Positions 31,566 to 42,779 of a stretch of DNA of 64,000 nucleotides are shown in pieces. The position numbers were made by a program, and so were the translations under genes. The notes beneath the pieces were generated by a model that was not told the origin of the DNA, ran no database searches, and saw nothing but the letters and a program-made list of their open reading frames with translations. The DNA lies in the NCBI RefSeq assembly GCF_014673495.1, contig NZ_CP051006.1, forward strand, positions 2,108,001-2,172,000. Reading direction: 5' to 3'. The stretch is from Streptomyces griseofuscus. Its GTDB lineage: Bacteria; Actinomycetota; Actinomycetes; Streptomycetales; Streptomycetaceae. Positions within the stretch are counted from its first letter, which is position 1; each line of letters begins with the position of its first letter.

Positions 31566-32303
31566 ATGCAAGCGCCCGTGCTCCTCGTCATCGCCCACGG
31601 CAGCCGCGACGCGCGGCACGCCGCCACCGTGCACGCCCTTGTGGAGCGGGTGCGCGCGCAGCGCCCCGGGCTGCGCGTGGAGACCGGCTTCCTGGACTTC
31701 AACGTGCCGTCCGTACAAGGCGTGTTGGAGTCCCTGGCGGCGGAGGGCGTCCGGAACGTGGTGGCGCTGCCGCTGCTGCTCACCCGCGCCTTCCACGCGA
31801 AGGCCGACATCCCGGCGGTGCTGCGGGCGGCCCCGGCGCGGCTGCGGATCCGGCAGGCGGCGGTGCTCGGCCCGTCGCCGCTGCTGCTCTCGGCGCTGGA
31901 GCGACGGCTGTACGAGGCCGGGCTCAGCCCCGCCGACAAGTCCTCGACCGGGGTGGTGCTGGCCTCGGCGGGGTCCAGTGACCCGGAGGCGATCGCGGTG
32001 ATCGCCGATATCGCGCGGGAGTGGTGGCACACCGGTTGGTGCGCCGTGCGGCCCGCGTTCGCCTCCGCCTGTCTGCCGCGCACCGAGGACGCCGTACGGG
32101 AGCTGCGCGCGCTCGGCTGCGCACGGGTCGCCGTCGCGCCGTACGTCCTGGCCCCCGGCTTCCTGCCGGACCGTATCGCGCGCGGCGCGGCCGGGGCGGA
32201 CGTCCTCGCCGAGGTGCTGGGGCCCGCGCCGGAGGTGGCGCGGCTGCTGCTGCGCCGGTACGACGCCGCGTGCCGCCCGGCGCTCCAGGCGCTCGGCGCC
32301 TGA
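31566..32303 (+). CDS. sirohydrochlorin chelatase family protein (CbiX/SirB-like)
   Basis: A 245-residue protein with two CbiX-like halves. The first begins VLLVIAHGSRDARHAATV with the metal-binding His11 and continues ALPLLLTRAFHAKADIP with a second histidine cluster; the second half has VLASAGSSDPEA and ASACLPRTEDAVREL. Such enzymes insert iron into sirohydrochlorin to make siroheme, the cofactor of the sulfite reductase at the head of this operon. A cobalt role is possible for the family but the context favours iron. It is the last gene of the run. Confidence 0.87.
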   Translation: MQAPVLLVIAHGSRDARHAATVHALVERVRAQRPGLRVETGFLDFNVPSVQGVLESLAAEGVRNVVALPLLLTRAFHAKADIPAVLRAAPARLRIRQAAVLGPSPLLLSALERRLYEAGLSPADKSSTGVVLASAGSSDPEAIAVIADIAREWWHTGWCAVRPAFASACLPRTEDAVRELRALGCARVAVAPYVLAPGFLPDRIARGAAGADVLAEVLGPAPEVARLLLRRYDAACRPALQALGA

Positions 32304-32334
32304 GGGGCCGCCGCCGTCCGGGCGCGGCCCTGCG

Positions 32335-32658
32335 TCACAGCCCGAGAGCCTGCACCAGTTGCCGGGTGTAGGCGAGGCTGGCGGTACCGGCGGACGCCCC
32401 GATGCAGATGTCGTCCAGGGCCGAGCGGATGCGGCCGCGGTTGGGCGGCAGTCCGTCGTCGGCGGACTCCGCGAACGCCGCCTCGATGATCTGGCCCTGC
32501 CGGACGAGCCCGGGGCACTCCCTGCGCAGTGCCTCGGTGAGCCGGGCGGAGACCGCGATCAGAGCCTGAAGCGGTGGCGTGCCGTGGGTCAGGTCAAGGC
32601 CGACGAACTCACCGTACTGTCCAGGTCCGTTGAGGTGTCCGTAGTCGTAGGTGCTCAT
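32335..32658 (-). CDS. small hypothetical protein
   Basis: A 107-residue soluble protein that I do not recognise. The N terminus is Tyr/Gly-rich (MSTYDYGHLNGPGQYGEF) and the rest is predicted helical, with ALIAVSARLTEALRREC and DDICIGASAGTASLAYTRQLV. The ATG at 32658 is preceded by AGGACAGGAC. It converges with the end of the cys operon across 31 bp. Codon use is normal for the genome, which is the main reason to call it real. Confidence 0.6.
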   Translation of the reverse strand: MSTYDYGHLNGPGQYGEFVGLDLTHGTPPLQALIAVSARLTEALRRECPGLVRQGQIIEAAFAESADDGLPPNRGRIRSALDDICIGASAGTASLAYTRQLVQALGL

Positions 32659-33096
32659 GTCCTGTCCTCGCTCGTGGATCAGAGGTAGGCCGAAAATCGC
32701 CACTCCGCGGGTGCTCGGGTGTCCGTCCGCGGCCCCGGACGCGGTAGCGGAACGGCGTGCACACGCTCCGGCGGGGGGATGGGTGGTGTCGTTCCGGCCG
32801 TCCGGCGTGCCTCACCCTAGGGACAACGGGACGGAGTTGTCGCGTTGTTCGCGGACCCGCCCCCTTGCGGGTGAGGACCGTGGTAAAAGCCGTCGCGGTC
32901 CGGCGTTCCCCTGTGACGTCGGACCGCGACGGCACTCCGTTCTGCGCCCCGGGTGATCGGGATGTCACAGGGGAAGGTCAGGTCGACCCCTCGCAGGGGC
33001 GGTTATCAGCCACACCGGCGGGGGTCTGTTCGAACTCCGGTTCACAGAAAGCGGAGTTCGCCGTTCGTGAACGTTCGCCTTCGCTTCGCCGGAGGT
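32659..33096. other. 438 bp intergenic region rich in inverted repeats
   Basis: No gene is supportable. It contains several inverted repeats: GACAAC/GTTGTC at 32822-32841, a perfect 13 bp pair GCCGTCGCGGTCC/GGACCGCGACGGC at 32889-32901 and 32921-32933, and TTCCCCTGTGAC/GTCACAGGGGAA at 32906-32917 and 32964-32975. The last interleaves with the loop of the second. Both flanking genes read leftward, so this is downstream of the PanE-like gene and upstream of the small hypothetical gene. Confidence 0.6.
33031..33060 (-). terminator. candidate terminator of the PanE-like gene
   Basis: CGAACTCCG (33031-33039) and CGGAGTTCG (33052-33060) pair perfectly around a 12-base loop, 37 bp past the stop of the leftward PanE-like gene. 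It is well placed to be that gene's terminator. Confidence 0.5.
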
Positions 33097-34113
33097 TCAG
33101 GCCGCTGCCTTCCGCGCCTCGTCGGCCAGCCGGACCAGGTCGGTGAGCGGCAGGGAGCCGGGCGCCCGGTGCGCGCGGGCGAAGGTGCCGGCGAGGCGCT
33201 GGAGGAGTTCGTTCAGCGGGGTGGGCACGCCGTGCAGCCGGCCGAGGAGGTTGATCTCGCCATTGAGGTAGTCCGCCTCGATGCTGCCGGTGCCGCGCGC
33301 CAGGGACTGCCAGGAGGAGCCGCCGCCGCGCGGGGCGCCCGCCAGCGGGACCAGGGTCACCTTGTCGCCGCGTACCGCGCGCTGCTCCTCGACGCTCGCG
33401 TGGGTGATCCCGGCGGCGGCCAGCACGGCCTCCCCCTCGGCGCGTACGCGCGCGTACAGCCCCTCGGCCGCCGCGCCTTCGATGGGGCCGCTCACCGCCT
33501 CCTGGGCGTTGGCGAGGTTGCCGAGCAGCTTGGCGTACTGCCAGCGGGCCACGTCCGGCACGACCGGCGCCTCGAAGCGCGCGTCCGCGAGGTCGGCGGC
33601 GATCCGCCGGGCGGTGTCGTCGGTGCCGCCCTCGGCGCGGCCCAGATGGAGGATGCCGGTGAGCGGGGCGCCGGGGGCGGAGACGACGCCGGGCTCCACG
33701 AAGGTGGACGGCAGCCAGACACAGACGCCGTACACCCGGCGGAAGCGGCGCAGCGCGATCCGGGGGCTCTCCACGCCGTTCTGGAGGCAGAGCAGTGGCA
33801 GCCGTTCGCCCGCGGTGCCGCCGCCCGCCACCGGGGCGGCCGCCCAGGTGTCCAGCGCGGCCGCGGTGTCCTGGGTCTTCACGGTGAGCAGCAGGACGTC
33901 GTCCGCGCGCAGCTCGCCGAGCGGCTTCGGGCCCTCGACGGCCGGCAGCCGGTACGTCAGCTCCCCCTCGGGGACGCGCAGTCGCAGCCCGTGCTCGGCG
34001 AGTGCCCTCAGATGTCCGCCGCGGGCTACCAGGACGACCTCGCGTCCGGCCTGGGCCAGCCGTCCGCCGACGGTGCCGCCGACCGCTCCCGCTCCGATCA
34101 CGATGTAGCGCAT
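33097..34113 (-). CDS. 2-dehydropantoate 2-reductase family protein (ApbA/PanE)
   Basis: A 338-residue NADPH-dependent ketopantoate-reductase-type enzyme. The N-terminal Rossmann motif is YIVIGAGAVGGTVGGRLA, the family loop LLLTVKTQDT follows near 80, then LCLQNGVES, and the C-terminal catalytic Lys is probably in WQYAKLLGNLANAQEA with NGEINLLGRLHGVPTPLN nearby. It may make pantoate for coenzyme A or act on another 2-oxoacid; paralogues are common in Streptomyces, so a pantothenate role is unproven. The ATG at 34113 is used; no ribosome site is evident. Confidence 0.85.
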   Translation of the reverse strand: MRYIVIGAGAVGGTVGGRLAQAGREVVLVARGGHLRALAEHGLRLRVPEGELTYRLPAVEGPKPLGELRADDVLLLTVKTQDTAAALDTWAAAPVAGGGTAGERLPLLCLQNGVESPRIALRRFRRVYGVCVWLPSTFVEPGVVSAPGAPLTGILHLGRAEGGTDDTARRIAADLADARFEAPVVPDVARWQYAKLLGNLANAQEAVSGPIEGAAAEGLYARVRAEGEAVLAAAGITHASVEEQRAVRGDKVTLVPLAGAPRGGGSSWQSLARGTGSIEADYLNGEINLLGRLHGVPTPLNELLQRLAGTFARAHRAPGSLPLTDLVRLADEARKAAA

Positions 34114-34136
34114 GGACCCGATCCCATCACAGGGGA

Positions 34137-34688
34137 TCACGCCTCGGGCGCGGTCAGCTCGGCGAGTTTCACCACGGTGTTCCAGTTCCGGCTGGTGGCG
34201 ACGAGGTCCTTGGCGGCCCGCGGGCGGCCCAGCGCCTCGGCCAGTCTGGAGCGGCCGAGGCCGTCGGGGGCGTACAGGTACAGACAGCGGTCGCCGAGGC
34301 GGAACTCCTCGGGAAGGAGCGCGACCTGGTCGAGGTGCGCGTAGCGGTCCGGGGTGACGGGCACGGAGAAGTACGTGACGTGCAGCTGCCGGGCTTCCAG
34401 TTCGGCGGCCGGGAAGGGGCAGGCGCGGACCACCTCGGCCAGATAGGCGTGGTCGCGCACCAGTACGTCCACCGGGAAGCCGAAGCGGTCCTCGATCGCC
34501 CGGGCCAACTCCCCCGCCAGGGAATCCTCGTCACCCCGGTCGGTGGTGAACACGGCCTGTCCGCTCTGGAGATGGGTGCGCACCCCGGTGTGGCCGAGGG
34601 TGTCGAGCAGGGCACGCAGATCGGCCATCGGGAGCTTCCGGTTGCCGCCGACGTTGATCCCGCGCAACAGCGCCGCATAGGTCGTCAC
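34137..34688 (-). CDS. DUF1697 domain-containing protein
   Basis: A 183-residue protein of family DUF1697. The diagnostic N terminus is YAALLRGINVGGNRKLPM, followed by LQSGQAVFTT and the C-terminal ATSRNWNTVVKL. The biochemical role of the family is unknown. The GTG at 34688 lies six bases after TAAGCT (AGCTTA at 34695-34700 on the + strand), a leaderless design. It ends 23 bp before the PanE-like start in the same direction, so the two may be co-transcribed. Confidence 0.88.
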   Translation of the reverse strand: MTTYAALLRGINVGGNRKLPMADLRALLDTLGHTGVRTHLQSGQAVFTTDRGDEDSLAGELARAIEDRFGFPVDVLVRDHAYLAEVVRACPFPAAELEARQLHVTYFSVPVTPDRYAHLDQVALLPEEFRLGDRCLYLYAPDGLGRSRLAEALGRPRAAKDLVATSRNWNTVVKLAELTAPEA

Positions 34689-34987
34689 ACGGCCAGCTTA
34701 GAGCGGCCGTCGTGCCCCGTGGGGGCGGGCACGACGGCCGGGGCCCGGCCCCCGTGGGGCGGGCTGCGCGAAACAATGCCGGTTCGGCGGGGGCCGGATC
34801 AACCTCTGCACACAGCTGTGACTTGTTCAACAAGCTTTCGTAATCACAAAGTGGATCTCTGACGGCGGAACGGACATCCCATGACGCCCGGCGGGGGCCG
34901 GCCCGCCCGGATGGGAGACTGACCGGGGGGAACGGCGGGTGCCGGCCCCCGGGAACGGCTCGGCGATGACGGCACGGAGGCACCACG

Positions 34988-35851
34988 ATGGACGAGGCTC
35001 GGGCGCGGGACGTACTGGCCGCGGCGGGCGTGCCCGCGGCGGGGGCCGGGGACGCGGTGCTGCTCGCGCTCGGCGAGAACGCGGTGTTCGCCGCCGGTGA
35101 CCTGGTCGTCAAGGTGGGGCGCGACGCCGAGCTGCTGGAGCGGGCCCGGCGCGAGCTGGACATCGCCGGGTGGCTCGCCGAGGCGGGGGTGCCCGCGGTG
35201 CGGGCGGCCGAGCCGGAGCCGCGGCTGGTCGAGGGCCATCCGGTGACGGTGTGGCACCGGCTGCCGGACGCCGTACGCCCCGCCGAGCCGCGCGACCTGG
35301 CCGAGCTGCTGCGCCTGGTGCACGCCCTGCCCGCGGCGCCGTTCGTGCTGCCGCCGCGTGAGCTGCTGGGCGGGGTGGAGCGCTGGCTTCGGCTCGCGGG
35401 CGAGGCGATCGATCCCGAGGACGCGGCCTATCTGCGGGCGCGCCGGGACGGCTTCGCGGCGGCCGCGGCCGCGCTGACGCCCCGTCTGACCCCGGGCCCC
35501 ATCCACGGCGACGCGCTGCCCCGCAATGTCCACATCGGGCCGAAGGGCCCGGTCCTGGTGGACCTGGAGACCTTCTCCACGGATCTGCGCGAGCACGACC
35601 TGGTGGTGATGGCCCTCTCCCGCGACCGGTACGGGCTGCCCGCCGAGGCGTACGACACCTTCACCGAGACCTACGGCTGGGACGTGCGGGAGTGGGAGGG
35701 CTGCTCGGTGCTGCGCGGCGCCCGAGAGACGGCCAGCTGTGCCTGGGTCTCCCAGCACGCGCCCAGCAACCCCAAGGCCCTGGCCGAGTTCCGCCGCCGG
35801 GTGGCGTCGCTGCGGGACGGGGACGAGTCGGTGCGCTGGTACCCCTTCTGA
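34988..35851 (+). CDS. aminoglycoside phosphotransferase family protein
   Basis: A 287-residue small-molecule kinase-like protein. The catalytic loop is PIHGDALPRNVHIG with Asp as base, and the metal-binding DFG equivalent is LVDLETFSTD; the N-lobe carries FAAGDLVVKVGRD with the ATP-contacting Lys. Substrate could be an antibiotic, homoserine, choline or another hydroxyl compound; nothing nearby identifies it. GGAGG lies seven bases before the ATG. The stop codon directly abuts the stop of the convergent exonuclease gene with no gap. Confidence 0.82.
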   Translation: MDEARARDVLAAAGVPAAGAGDAVLLALGENAVFAAGDLVVKVGRDAELLERARRELDIAGWLAEAGVPAVRAAEPEPRLVEGHPVTVWHRLPDAVRPAEPRDLAELLRLVHALPAAPFVLPPRELLGGVERWLRLAGEAIDPEDAAYLRARRDGFAAAAAALTPRLTPGPIHGDALPRNVHIGPKGPVLVDLETFSTDLREHDLVVMALSRDRYGLPAEAYDTFTETYGWDVREWEGCSVLRGARETASCAWVSQHAPSNPKALAEFRRRVASLRDGDESVRWYPF

Positions 35852-36574
35852 TCACACCGTCTCGGGCGTCAGCTCGCGCAGCGGCCACAGTCCGTCCACG
35901 ACCGCCGTCGCGTCCCCCTTGCGGCGCAGGAAGGCCTGGAAGTCGGCGGCCCATTCGGCGTACCACTCGATCTGCCTGCGGTGCAGTTCGGCCGGGCCGA
36001 GGGCGGCGATCTTGGGGTGGCGGACGGCTATCGCGGCGGCGAGGCGGGCCGCGGCGAGGGCGTCGGCGGACGCGTTGTGCGCCGCCTCCAGGACGATGCC
36101 GTACTCGGCGCAGACCGCTTCCAGGTTCCGCTTTCCGCGGCGGTAGCGGTCCGCCCGGCGGTCGATGGTGTACGGGTCGATCACCGGCGCGGGCGCGGTT
36201 CCGCCGAGGCGGTCGGCGAGGGACGGCAGCCGGTGGCGGCGCAGTTCGGCGGAGAGCAGGGTGAGGTCGAACGCCGCGTTGTAGGCGACGACCGGGACGC
36301 CCGTCCTCCAGTACGACACCAGTGCCTCGGCGAGGGCGTCGGCGACCCGGTCGGCGGGCTCGCCCTCGGCCGCCGCCCGTTCATTGCTGATCCCGTGCAC
36401 GGCGACCGCGTCCGCCGGGATCTTGACGCCCGGATCGGCCAGCCACTCCCGGTGGCCCAGCGGCTCACCGGCCCTGACCTCGATCACCGCGCCGGTGACG
36501 ATGCGTGCCTCGCGCGGATCCGTGCCGGTCGTCTCCAGGTCGAAGCCGACCAGCAGCTCCTGGTGCCAGCCCAT
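35852..36574 (-). CDS. DnaQ-like 3'-5' exonuclease (DEDDh)
   Basis: A 240-residue exonuclease of the DnaQ/RNase T superfamily. ExoI is VGFDLETTGTDP with Asp12 and Glu14, ExoII VVAYNAAFDLTLL, and ExoIII AAHNASADALAAARL with the catalytic His and final Asp, so all DEDDh residues are present. There is no polymerase or helicase domain; free-standing copies are thought to help DNA repair or RNA turnover. AGGGGGA precedes the ATG at 36574; a longer N terminus is possible but unsupported. Confidence 0.88.
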   Translation of the reverse strand: MGWHQELLVGFDLETTGTDPREARIVTGAVIEVRAGEPLGHREWLADPGVKIPADAVAVHGISNERAAAEGEPADRVADALAEALVSYWRTGVPVVAYNAAFDLTLLSAELRRHRLPSLADRLGGTAPAPVIDPYTIDRRADRYRRGKRNLEAVCAEYGIVLEAAHNASADALAAARLAAAIAVRHPKIAALGPAELHRRQIEWYAEWAADFQAFLRRKGDATAVVDGLWPLRELTPETV

Positions 36575-36684
36575 GGGCGGTCCCCCTTCTCGATGGTGCG
36601 TTCCCCCAGTGGTCTCCACCCTCGCACGGGGCACTGACAATCAGAGGACCGCGTTCCGCTTTTCGGCGGAGCCCGGGGGACGGA

Positions 36685-37923
36685 TCAGGACACAGGGCGC
36701 GAATCGGCCCATGCCAGTTCGAATTCCTCGCGGTATGTCGGGAACAGTCCGGCTTCACCCGCGTCGTCCGACTTCACCAGGCGGCTGCCGTTGCGCAGCA
36801 CCAGGACCGGTGACTCCATCCCCCGCGCCCCGCGCAGATAGGACTGCACCACGGCGACGCCGTCGGCGCCGTCGCCGTCCACCAGATAGGCGGTGAAGCG
36901 CGGCGTCTCGTCGTACACCTGGATCTGGAAGGCGCCCGGGTCGCGCAGCCGGGAGCGCACCCGGCGCATGTGCAGGATGTTCATCTCGACCGAGCGGCTC
37001 AGTTCGCCCCGTTTCATCCCGAGTTCGCGCTCGCGGCGCTTGACCGAGCTGGAGGCAGGGTTGAGGAAGAGCAGCCGGATGCGGGAGCCGGACTCGGCGA
37101 GCCGGACCAGGCGCCGTCCGGAGAAGTTCTGCACCAGCAGGTTGAGGCCGATGCCGATGGCGTCCAGGCGGCGGGCGCCGCCGAAGATGTCCTCGGCCGG
37201 GAACTGGCGCATCAGGCGCACCCGGTCGGAGTGCACGGCGACCACGTCGGCGTACCGGTCGCCGACCAGGTCCTCGACGGCGTCGACGGGCAGCCGGCGC
37301 GCGGAGGGTACATCGCCGTCCGCGCCCAGCATCTCCAGGAGGCGGGCCGAGGCGCGCTCCGCCTGGCCGAGCACCGCCTGGGACAGGGCGCGGTTGCGGG
37401 AGACGACATTGCGGGTCACCTCCAGCTCGTCCAGGGCGAGTTCGAGGTCGCGGCGCTCGTCGAAGTACGGCTCGAAGCAGGGCCAGTGCTGCACCATCAG
37501 CTCGCGCAGCTGGGGCAACGTCAGGAAACTGAGCACGTTGTCGTCGGCCGGGTCGAGCAAGTAGCCCTTGCGGCGGCTGACTTCGCGCACCGCAACCGCG
37601 CGCTGCACCCACTCCTGGCCGGCCGGTCCGGCGGCGGCGACCACCCACTCGTCGCCGTGCACGGGCTCGTACACGGGCCGCAGGACGGCGGCCACGACCG
37701 AACGCAGCCGCTGCTCCACGAGGTTCAGCCAGATGTAGGCCCGGCCGGCCCGCTGGGCGCGGGTGCGCACCTCGTGCCAGGCGTCGGCGCCCCAGTCCAG
37801 CTCCGGGCCGATGGAACCCGCGTCCATCGGCCGCGCCAGGGACACCGCGCCGGGCGGGACGTCCGTGGAGTCTCCCTCGTGACCCTCGCCACCAGGGGGC
37901 AGCTCCAGCCCTCCCGAGCCCAC
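36685..37923 (-). CDS. SAV2148 family HEPN domain-containing protein
   Basis: A 412-residue soluble protein resembling the Streptomyces SAV2148 family, described as HEPN-domain proteins. The sequence is largely helical and charged; features include RAYIWLNLVEQRLRSVVAAVL, DELEVTRNVVSRNRAL (an Rx4-6H-like helix is not obvious) and a C-terminal VLRNGSRLVKSDDAG. HEPN proteins are often RNases, but I cannot see the catalytic motif with certainty. The GTG at 37923 has GGAAGGCGG upstream. It is divergent from glgX across 279 bp. Confidence 0.78.
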   Translation of the reverse strand: MGSGGLELPPGGEGHEGDSTDVPPGAVSLARPMDAGSIGPELDWGADAWHEVRTRAQRAGRAYIWLNLVEQRLRSVVAAVLRPVYEPVHGDEWVVAAAGPAGQEWVQRAVAVREVSRRKGYLLDPADDNVLSFLTLPQLRELMVQHWPCFEPYFDERRDLELALDELEVTRNVVSRNRALSQAVLGQAERASARLLEMLGADGDVPSARRLPVDAVEDLVGDRYADVVAVHSDRVRLMRQFPAEDIFGGARRLDAIGIGLNLLVQNFSGRRLVRLAESGSRIRLLFLNPASSSVKRRERELGMKRGELSRSVEMNILHMRRVRSRLRDPGAFQIQVYDETPRFTAYLVDGDGADGVAVVQSYLRGARGMESPVLVLRNGSRLVKSDDAGEAGLFPTYREEFELAWADSRPVS

Positions 37924-38202
37924 CCGTGCACCGCCTTCCGTCCCCGGGCCTTTCCCGTCTCAACGATCAAGGAAGGGTACTCCGGGAGCGCTGCGCGGTG
38001 CAGCCGGATGGACAGGTCGGTTCCCCTCCTGCTTTGCTCAACTGCTTGGCGTTTCCGGGCCGTTCCCCACCGTTCGCACACGGGGAGTGAGCGGTTTCAT
38101 AGCCGGGGGTGCCCGGCCGGGCCGTTCCTGCTTTCGGGGAGACTTCGTGCTGTCGCGCGGACCGGCCCCCGGGCGGGCCGTCCACCTGAGAGAGTCATTG
38201 CC

Positions 38203-40311
<2,109 letters not shown>

Positions 40312-40409
40312 GGCGCCGTAGGCCATGTGGGTGAGCGCGGATGAGCCGCCTCACCCTCCGGCCCGGTCCGGGTGACACGAAACGCGGCAGGGCGGGTACG
40401 TAGGTCTCC

Positions 40410-42779
40410 ATGACCTCTGCGCGACCCGGACCGGGGGTGCCCACGGCCACCTACCGGCTCCAGCTCCAGCCCGCCTTCCCGTTCTCGGCCGCCGCGGCGG
40501 CCGTCCCGTACCTCGCCTCGCTCGGCGTGTCCCATCTGCATCTGTCCCCCGTCCTGGAGGCCGTCCCGGGTTCCACGCACGGCTACGACGTGGTGGACCA
40601 CACCCGGGTCCGCGCGGAACTCGGCGGCGAGGAGGGGCTGCGCGCGCTGTCCCGGACCGCCCGGGAGCACGGCCTCGGCCTGGTCCTGGACATCGTGCCG
40701 AACCACATGGCGATGGCGCCCGGACACAACCGCGCCCTGTGGGAGGTGCTGCGCGAGGGACCGGAATCGGCCCACGCCCGCTGGTTCGACATCGACTGGG
40801 ACGCGGGGGGCGGCCGGGTGCTGCTGCCCGTCCTCGGCGCCCCGCTCGGCGCCGAGCTGGAACAGCTGCGGATCGACGGCGACACGCTGCGGCTGCGCGA
40901 CCAGGTCCTGCCGCTGCGCGCCGGCACCGAGGGGCTGCCGCTGCCCGAGCTGCTGGACGCCCAGTGGTACCGCCCGGTGTGGTGGCGGCTCGCCCGGACC
41001 GAGCTGAACTACCGGCGGTTCTTCAGCATCTCGGAGCTGATCGGGCTGCGGGTGGAGGACCCCGAGGTGTTCGACGCCACCCATGCCAAGATCCTCCAGC
41101 TGCTGGACGAGGGCGTGGCCGACGGGCTGCGCGTGGACCACCCCGACGGGCTCGCCGACCCCGACGCCTATCTCGCCCGGCTGCACGAGGCGAGCGGCGG
41201 CCGCTGGACGGTGATCGAGAAGATCCTCGCCGACGACGAACAGCTGCCGCCCTCCTGGCCGGTCGCGGGCACCACCGGCTACGACGCGCTGCGCCGGGTC
41301 GACGGCCTGTTCACGGACCCGGAAGGCGCGGTCGAACTCCTCACCGAGTACCGGAGGTTCGCGGCCCCGCAGCAGGACCGGGGCGGCGTCTGGGACGCCA
41401 CGGCCCGCCGGGCCGCCTACAAGGTGCTCACCCATGAGCTGGCCACCGAGACCGAGCGGCTCACCCGGGTCGCGGTACGGCTGTGCGCGCACTCCCCCGA
41501 CCTCGCGCTGCGCGACCGGGCCCCCTGGGCGCTGCGCACGGCCCTGGAGGAACTCCTGGTCCGGATGCGGGTCTACCGGCCCTACGCCTCCGGGGACGCG
41601 GCCGCCGTCATCACCGAGGAGGCGGCCGAGGAGGCCCGGCTCGCCTTCGTGGTGCCCGAGGAGGCGGCGGCGGTCGACCTCGTGCGCCAACTGCTCGTCG
41701 AGGCTCCCGGGGATCCGGCCGCGCCGGACCACGCCGACCGGCTTGAGCTGCGCACCCGGTTCGCGCAGACGGCCTCCGCGCTGCGGGCCAAGTCGGCGGA
41801 GGACACGGCGTACTACCGCTATGTGCCGCTGCTGTCGGCGACCGAGGTGGGCGGCGACCCGGGCCGGCCGGGGATCTCCCCGCGCGAGTTCCACACGTAC
41901 TGCGCCCGCGTCCAGGACGAGCGGCCGCTCACCGGTACGGCCGTCACCACGCACGACACCAAGCGCAGCGCCGACGTCCGCGCGGCCCTCGCCGTGCTCA
42001 CCGAATGCCCCGGCCGATGGGCCGAGTTGGTGACCGAACTGACCCGGGCCGAGGAGGGCGCCCCGGACCGGCAACTGGCCTGGGCGGCCTGGCAGACGGT
42101 GTTCGGGCTCGGCCCGGCCGACGAGGAACGGGTACGCCGGTACCTGCTGAAGCATGTGCGCGAGGCCGGCATGTACACCAGCTGGACCGAGCGGGAGACG
42201 CCGTACGAGGAGGCGGTGACCGCCTTCGCCGCGGCCGGTCCCTGCGGGCCGCCCGGTGAGCGCGTGGCCGCCTTCCGCAAGACGCTGGAGCCGCACATCC
42301 GGGCCAACGTCCTCGGCACGGCCCTGGTGCACCTGACGATGCCGGGCGTCCCGGACGTGTACCAGGGCGCCGAGGGCGAGTTCCGGGCGCTGGTGGACCC
42401 GGACAACCGCAGCCCGGCGTCCCTGCCGCCCGAGAACCCGGGCGAGAAGGCCGCGTTGACCCGCGCGGCACTGCGCTTGCGCGCCCGCAGGCCCGACGCC
42501 TTCGGGGCCGCCGCGACCTACGATCCGCTGCCCGCGGAGGGCCCGGCGGCCCAGCACTGCACGGCCTTCACCCGCTCCGGAGAGGTGATCACCGCGGTGA
42601 CCCGCCTCTCCCTGCGCCTCACGGAGTCCGGCGGCTGGCGGGACACCGGCCTGCCGCTGCCGCCCGGTCAGTGGGCCGATGTGCTCGATCCCGAACGGGA
42701 GTTCACCGGCCGGGTACGCCTCACGGATCTGTTCGGACCACGACCGGTGGCACTGCTGGAGCGGGTCACGCGGGCGTGA
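40410..42779 (+). CDS. treY: malto-oligosyltrehalose synthase
   Basis: A 789-residue GH13 enzyme that rearranges the reducing-end alpha-1,4 bond of maltodextrins into an alpha,alpha-1,1 bond. Signatures are TATYRLQL at the N terminus, DIVPNHMA, ARTELNYRRFF, nucleophile Asp243 in DGLRVDHPDG, Glu270 in WTVIEKIL and Asp516 in TTHDTKRS. It is cytosolic and acts between GlgX and TreZ. No classic ribosome site; GTAGGT lies four bases before the ATG. Its last 14 bp overlap a decayed lysR gene on the other strand. Confidence 0.94.
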   Translation: MTSARPGPGVPTATYRLQLQPAFPFSAAAAAVPYLASLGVSHLHLSPVLEAVPGSTHGYDVVDHTRVRAELGGEEGLRALSRTAREHGLGLVLDIVPNHMAMAPGHNRALWEVLREGPESAHARWFDIDWDAGGGRVLLPVLGAPLGAELEQLRIDGDTLRLRDQVLPLRAGTEGLPLPELLDAQWYRPVWWRLARTELNYRRFFSISELIGLRVEDPEVFDATHAKILQLLDEGVADGLRVDHPDGLADPDAYLARLHEASGGRWTVIEKILADDEQLPPSWPVAGTTGYDALRRVDGLFTDPEGAVELLTEYRRFAAPQQDRGGVWDATARRAAYKVLTHELATETERLTRVAVRLCAHSPDLALRDRAPWALRTALEELLVRMRVYRPYASGDAAAVITEEAAEEARLAFVVPEEAAAVDLVRQLLVEAPGDPAAPDHADRLELRTRFAQTASALRAKSAEDTAYYRYVPLLSATEVGGDPGRPGISPREFHTYCARVQDERPLTGTAVTTHDTKRSADVRAALAVLTECPGRWAELVTELTRAEEGAPDRQLAWAAWQTVFGLGPADEERVRRYLLKHVREAGMYTSWTERETPYEEAVTAFAAAGPCGPPGERVAAFRKTLEPHIRANVLGTALVHLTMPGVPDVYQGAEGEFRALVDPDNRSPASLPPENPGEKAALTRAALRLRARRPDAFGAAATYDPLPAEGPAAQHCTAFTRSGEVITAVTRLSLRLTESGGWRDTGLPLPPGQWADVLDPEREFTGRVRLTDLFGPRPVALLERVTRA

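Noticed and set aside
32757..33146. Open frames through the inverted-repeat region (for example 129 codons on the + strand).
   Set aside because: They cross several hairpins and lack start signals and family resemblance; better read as non-coding.
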